A stretch of DNA of 64,000 nt, taken from Parabacteroides sp. An277. GTDB lineage: Bacteria > Bacteroidota > Bacteroidia > Bacteroidales > Tannerellaceae. The stretch covers positions 26,913-90,912 of the forward strand of contig NZ_NFJB01000016.1 in NCBI RefSeq assembly GCF_002159645.1. Direction: 5' to 3'. This document shows positions 60,191-64,000 of the stretch, piece after piece; positions within the stretch are counted from its first letter, which is position 1, and the number at the start of each line of letters is the position of its first letter. Under the pieces are notes generated by a model. That model made no database searches. It was given only the letters and a program-made list of their open reading frames with translations, and was not told the DNA's origin. The position numbers and the translations under genes are program-made.

Positions 60191-60816
60191 GACCATGGGT
60201 CGCGCCCGGCTGCATACTAACTTTGCAACGAAAAACGATATGGCGACTTCAATAGAAAGCAGTCACGAAAAAGAAGAGGAAAAACAATTGGCAACTGGTT
60301 AAAGGAATAATAAAGACGGACGGTGCTGTCAATGGGCACGAATTGGTTTCAACTCTCGGCTGGCATAGGAAGAAGAGCTTCTGGCGGGAAACAGCACCAT
60401 GTCTCATGATTTGAAGCGGCAAGGATGATATGCCGTACTGGCAGTAAGCGTATAAGCTGCGGCGTGGGAAAGGCCGTAAGACGAAGAATTGGCAAAGGGG
60501 TGCTGGCGTATCGGTGTTGCAGCCTTTATCCGGCAAGAGAAATGAGGGAAAAGAAGGCAAAATGAAAAAAGGGCTGAAGCCCGATTGGGAGACAAAGCGG
60601 AACGGGCGCGTTATGCGAGTTTCAGCTTCTATTTTATAAAGGGATATGGCGCAGCCAAAAGAGAATATAAATGGATAATCCGGCAAAAATCATTGTCCGG
60701 CCAATGGCCATCTGCGTCTCAATGAAGTTTTGGATATAAAAGGTTATTGCGGTAAATGAAGTTACGGGCTGAAACTGAATATTCAACTCCAGTCCGTATA
60801 GTACAGAGGCTCCATG
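60191..60816. other. Non-coding gap with TATAAAAGG boxes
   Basis: No credible gene. TATAAAGGGATAT (60637) and TATAAAAGGTTATT (60737) boxes occur, and CGCAGCCAAAAGAGAATATAAA (60650) resembles part of the sequence at 62451-62483. A 145-codon open frame here has phenylalanine/serine-rich composition with no coding character. Confidence 0.5.
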
Positions 60817-61074
60817 TCAGAATTGGATCATCATGATGCGGTGTGGAAAGATTTTGTTTTTGTCGCTCGGTTTTCGTTGGCATATCCAAAGATGGTGTGC
60901 CCCATAGCCGAACGTGAAATACTCGTCAAGCCGGATCTCTTTCTTTAGACTCTCCATGCTTGTGCGAAGTTCGTTTTCGTCTTTTGAAAAAAGAAGCGTG
61001 TTAATAATTCTGAAATATAGATTTGTCACTTCGCTGCAGTAAGGGCAAAAAGGGTGTTCAATCGTTACGTTCAT
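60817..61074 (-). CDS. Small hypothetical protein with a CxxC pair
   Basis: 85 residues. HPFCPYCSEVTNLYF near the start could bind zinc. Last gene of a five-gene leftward unit, overlapping the previous gene by 17 bp. Unknown. Confidence 0.5.
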   Translation of the reverse strand: MNVTIEHPFCPYCSEVTNLYFRIINTLLFSKDENELRTSMESLKKEIRLDEYFTFGYGAHHLWICQRKPSDKNKIFPHRIMMIQF

Positions 61075-61360
61075 AATTGTCTTCGTTTAGTGCATTAGTC
61101 ATGATAGATTCTCCTTCCTGGTTGAAAATCTCAATAGTCGAGTAACCATCGTTTTCTTCGGGAAACAAAAGCTCGGAAGTATCACGCAAAGCCTCACTTC
61201 TTCCATGAGAAAGACGGCTGTCAATGATATTCGAAACATCTTTGCAACGCCAGGACCGGACGATTGCCTCTGCTTCCTCATAACTGTTGGCTTCCACAGT
61301 GAAATAGTCTCTTTCCCAACTTGTGACTTTACAGTCTTGATAAAATTCAAATTTTCCCAT
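61058..61360 (-). CDS. Hypothetical protein, 100 residues
   Basis: Acidic, beta-rich start (KFEFYQDCKVTSWERDYFTVEANSYEEAEAIV). Fourth gene of the unit starting at 62192. No family recognised. Confidence 0.55.
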   Translation of the reverse strand: MGKFEFYQDCKVTSWERDYFTVEANSYEEAEAIVRSWRCKDVSNIIDSRLSHGRSEALRDTSELLFPEENDGYSTIEIFNQEGESIMTNALNEDNYERND

Positions 61361-61372
61361 AAGCCATGTCTT

Positions 61373-61705
61373 CTAACGTACTACTTCAACTATATCCTCA
61401 ATCCTGCCATACAGTATTGAGCGTAATGCGGTTTTGTCTATGGCATAATATTCTTGGATATGCCCGTATTGTTTGACGAAATACCGCTTGAGAACATCGG
61501 AAAAATCAAAATGATAACCGCTCAAGGCAATCCCCCGTTTGAAATAGGTGCTTTCGCTCACGTTGCGAGTAATCCAATTCTTGTCTTCTCTATTGAGTTT
61601 GCCGCCATTATTCAGATGTTCCCGCAACTTATACACTCGGCTGCCTTGTAATGTTGCCAGCTCCGGAACATCCCATTGAACGAATTTTGTTGCTATCTGT
61701 GCCAT
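61373..61705 (-). CDS. Hypothetical protein, 110 residues
   Basis: Basic; contains YKLREHLNNGGKLNREDKNWITRNV and a C-terminal helix. Third gene of the unit. Similar proteins occur in Bacteroidetes mobile elements; function unknown. Confidence 0.6.
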   Translation of the reverse strand: MAQIATKFVQWDVPELATLQGSRVYKLREHLNNGGKLNREDKNWITRNVSESTYFKRGIALSGYHFDFSDVLKRYFVKQYGHIQEYYAIDKTALRSILYGRIEDIVEVVR

Positions 61706-61710
61706 ATTGC

Positions 61711-61893
61711 TTAATCATGAATAATAATTTCATCTCGGAATACTGAAATCTCTTTGCCGCTTTCAAGGCGGACAACTATGGTAGTGCCATAGTCGTCCAC
61801 AATTACACCTTCCGTGTAGCCTTTATAAGCCGTGGATAAAGTACAGGATAAACCTATAATATCGCTTTCGTTATCAAATGTTCTGTTGCTCAT
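61711..61893 (-). CDS. Small hypothetical protein, 60 residues
   Basis: Start at ATG 61893 (a GTG 24 bp earlier would overlap the previous gene). Beta-rich: YTEGVIVDDYGTTIVVRLESGKEISVF. Resembles small SH3-like folds but not assigned. Confidence 0.5.
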   Translation of the reverse strand: MSNRTFDNESDIIGLSCTLSTAYKGYTEGVIVDDYGTTIVVRLESGKEISVFRDEIIIHD

Positions 61894-61898
61894 CACTA

Positions 61899-62192
61899 TT
61901 ATATTTTTATTTCCCACTTGCCTTGAGAGAAGATTCTAAAACTCACATATTCATTTTCAAATTCATAAGTTAGAATTTTAATATAGACTTTATCTTTTGC
62001 TTCCAGTGAGGCAACCAATTGGTCCATTTCTTTTTCTGGATATTCCCACCGGGAAGGAAATTCTGCATCAACAGAATTGCCATACTTGTTTGCATAACAA
62101 CTGAAATTGTCATCCAAGAAAGCCTCTATCTTATTGAGGTCATTTTGGTTTTCCGTACTTGCGTAGAAAATGTTTGTCGCATAATTTGCCAT
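61899..62192 (-). CDS. YubB-like small protein, first of five-gene unit
   Basis: 97 residues: MANYATNIFYASTENQNDLNKIEAFLDDNFSC and later FRIFSQGKWEIKI. The opening and layout recall the ferredoxin-like YubB/DUF1281 family, though the MPNWC signature is absent. Its leader (copy 12) groups it with the co-regulated set. Confidence 0.55.
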   Translation of the reverse strand: MANYATNIFYASTENQNDLNKIEAFLDDNFSCYANKYGNSVDAEFPSRWEYPEKEMDQLVASLEAKDKVYIKILTYEFENEYVSFRIFSQGKWEIKI

Positions 62193-62400
62193 ATAATTCT
62201 ATTTTAAGTTTTCTTTTTTTCCCTCATGTAGCATTTACTACTTCAGGCTTGATTAATTATGTCGCTTCATAAGGTGTCATGGCTCTTTATGCAAGGTTTC
62301 ACGACCAAATACTACCGCTAAGGTGGAGATTTTGTTGTGAACCTCAAGGATACCTTGCATACAAGAAAGACATGACAAATACCTTTGCGGCACAATTCAT
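62193..62400 (-). promoter_or_regulatory. Structured leader, copy 12
   Basis: The core hairpin at 62294-62344 (AGGTT.CACGAC.AAAT / ATTT.GTTGTGAACCT, internal loop CTCC/AGT) lies within an outer stem ATGCAAGG/CCTTGCAT (62290-62360). A GTAG..CTAC hairpin and GAGGGAAAAAAAG lie near the gene. Confidence 0.65.
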
Positions 62401-63132
62401 CAAATAGCCCGAAGTCGAATGCTTATAGGGACAAATATTTACTCGTAAACTTATAAAGGAATATATTGCAGCGAAAAGAGAAAGGACGGAGTCAAAGGGA
62501 GTCCACTTTCTGCTGTCTAAAAAGGGAGTGGCAGAGTGAGCAAAAACAGTTTAGTTTAGTCCATTAGCCTATATATATGCTAAACTAAAGTAAACTAAAA
62601 ATAGACAAATATTTGATTGCTTGGATGATTATTTTTAACTTTGCACATATTGATATCGATCATTGAAAACAATACTTTTCTCTTTTCGCTGCGAATTCCT
62701 GGATATATGAAAAAACATATATTGAATCAGGATGAGAAAGCATAGTAATAGCTTGGATTGGTGCTTTGATTGCAAGCAAGTGAAAGGAATGAAAAGTAAT
62801 GCAAACAAAAAAACGAGGATTTACCTAAAAAACCATTTTTGTTCCTGATTTGTTTCTTGTTTCAGAAACAAAATTTATAAACTACTCATTTGCAAATGGT
62901 TAAATAGTTGTATATTAAATTTACCAGATTTCAGAAGAGGAATAATCTTCGTAAAATGCTTGTCAATATTTCGATGATTCCCAAAGGCGGAACGCTCTCC
63001 ACTGCGGAATCGATGCAAAGGTAAGGAGGAAAAATGAAATAGCAAGAGATTTAAAGAAAAAATTTTGAGTTCTTATCCGAAAGTGGGGGATTCAGGGACG
63101 AAACCCCAGGGTTTGGAGGATGAAACCATGTT
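62401..63132. other. Large AT-rich intergenic region with inverted repeats and promoters
   Basis: No gene longer than a few codons. It contains GCAGCGAAAAGAGAAA (62468-62483) and its exact inverse (62677-62692), a TTTAGTTTAG/CTAAACTAAA inverted repeat (62551-62590), and a rightward promoter TTTG-20 bp-TAACTTTG (62612-62643). A leftward -7 box TACCTTTG lies at 63016-63023. A tiny frame (MKKHILNQDEKA, 62708) follows the rightward promoter. Confidence 0.6.
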
Positions 63133-63878
63133 TCAACGAAACAGCTCTTCCTCTTTCCATCTTTCTGGAAATCCCATCGCTTTTAGAAAGGCAGGCGACG
63201 CGCCTTCAAGTAAAGCCGATAATTTTTCATTCAAACGAGAACAGGGCGTAATATTCTGTTCTAAATAGGACAAATAGCAAAGTTGGGCATAGAGCTTGTA
63301 GGGCCGTAGTGGTAATGTCCGAACCCATTTTAGCGGAAGACGTTCAGGCAATTGCGGTTTCCACGGGAAACGTCTGTTCCATAGTCTTGCATGATGGGCA
63401 CAGTAATTGCGTAAAACCGTTGCGCATTTCATCCAACTTTCCAAATAGGTATATTGAGGTAATCCAAAGCTGCTCGCTACATACTTTTTTAATTGCACAT
63501 CCCGAAAATTGCAATACAATTTAGAAAGGACTCCAAACGAAACAACTTCCATGGTTTTCCACACGGGAGGTAATGAAGGTTCATCATAGCGCATAAAATG
63601 TTCTTTTATAAAGTCTTCATTCGAACGGTAAACTTCTTTGCGTATACATTCAAGACACGACAAATAAATAACTTTGTCTTTAAATAATGTATCATCCATA
63701 AACCAAAATGCCCCGTATGGAAATGAAAAAGACTGAATGATGCGAGTACGCAATGCCACTTCCAAGTCTTGAATGGCCGCAAACATCAAACTTCTTAATC
63801 GTTTATCAAATAGATATAACCGGACAACTTCCTCAAAATGGCTATTAGGGCGAAACGAATGGTTCTCCTTTTGGCTCA
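63133..63878 (-). pseudogene. Abi-family protein gene, 5' end lost to an IS
   Basis: About 218 residues from the first ATG, but clearly coding sequence extends further 5' in frame (FEEVVRLYLFDKRLRSL), typical of Abi_2/AbiD/AbiF proteins. It then runs into unrelated sequence at about 63878 with a stop soon after. The RNase-like core signature RNYCAHHARLWNR (RxxxxH) is intact. The ~70-residue N-terminal part is missing, so the gene is probably inactive. The family mediates abortive phage infection. Confidence 0.8.
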
Positions 63879-64000
63879 GTAGAAATTTAGTGGGGATAAA
63901 TTTGTTAGCATGAAGAACAAACCTTTATTTTGCAGTATGGAAAACGATTATTTGAACATACTTGCCGGTATTGTACTCCCAGCCCAGATATTGGAATACT
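63879..64000 (+). mobile_element. Left end of an insertion sequence (partial)
   Basis: The sequence from about 63879 (GTAGAAATTTAGTGGGG) does not continue the Abi gene and contains the start of a rightward gene at 63937. The boundary is inferred from loss of Abi similarity; the terminal repeat cannot be confirmed as the other end is outside the window. Confidence 0.6.
63937..64000 (+). CDS. Transposase N-terminus (partial; ISAon1-like)
   Basis: 21 residues: MENDYLNILAGIVLPAQIL. The pattern DYL..L....LP..ILEY is that of the N-terminal region of ISAon1-type transposases in Bacteroidetes. Runs off the right edge. Confidence 0.55.
   Translation, partial: MENDYLNILAGIVLPAQILEY

Noticed and set aside
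60249..60686. 145-codon leftward open frame
   Set aside because: Phe/Ser/Leu-rich shadow-like composition, no similarity, and it sits in a gap with repeated TATAAAGG boxes.
63065..63268. Small rightward frame at 63065
   Set aside because: Overlaps the 3' end of the Abi gene on the other strand and has no coding character.

Overview
This window looks like accessory DNA of a gut Bacteroidales bacterium (Bacteroides, Parabacteroides or a relative). It appears to be an internal part of a large integrative conjugative element or conjugative plasmid. The evidence is a TraO-type conjugation gene, a VirD4-type coupling protein, a MobV-type relaxase, ParA/ParB, tet(Q), rteA, and several promoters with the Bacteroides -7 box TAnnTTTG. 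I see no integrase, rRNA or tRNA, so the element continues past both ends.

Layout. 1-1.2 kb: end of a tra operon (TraO, lipoprotein). 1.3-3.0 kb: an AbiE-type toxin-antitoxin pair. 3.1-6.6 kb: coupling protein, lysozyme and small envelope proteins. 6.6-23.2 kb: leftward maintenance genes (RadC, ParB, an acetyltransferase cargo group, ParA with a small partner, SSB, a 1661-residue methylase-helicase), most preceded by long structured leaders. 23.6-25.1 kb: a phosphoribosyltransferase and an M23 peptidase. 25.3-41.0 kb: one rightward block of about 14 genes (DUF4099, TOPRIM, PH-domain, secreted pair, M23 and glucosaminidase hydrolases, DUF3945-type, SSB-like, ArdC). 42.5-49.1 kb: an AT-rich resistance island (IS1380-family transposase, mef, aminoglycoside-transferase debris, tet(Q), truncated rteA). 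49.1-57 kb: YubB-like protein, histone-like protein, OmpA-like protein, MobV relaxase with a possible oriT, and their operon. 57-62.2 kb: a degenerate resolvase, HXXEE protein, LPD11-like protein, second SSB and small leftward genes. 63.1-64 kb: an Abi gene whose 5' end is cut by a second insertion sequence.

How the parts fit. The relaxase would nick oriT, the coupling protein would feed the strand to the tra channel, and lysozyme/M23/glucosaminidase enzymes would open peptidoglycan. ArdC, SSBs, ParB, RadC-like and methylase-helicase proteins form a set typical of genes expressed just after DNA enters a new host.

The most unusual signal is a recurring folded sequence, with about nine clear copies and three variants. 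It lies 70-190 nt upstream of leftward maintenance and anti-defence genes. It keeps an internal loop and an ATAC/GGAAG signature while its paired arms change compensatorily. It may be an RNA leader or a single-strand promoter serving the whole set. A second possible regulon signal, ATATAGTATGAAAA, overlaps the start codons of both the 25.3 kb operon and the relaxase operon.
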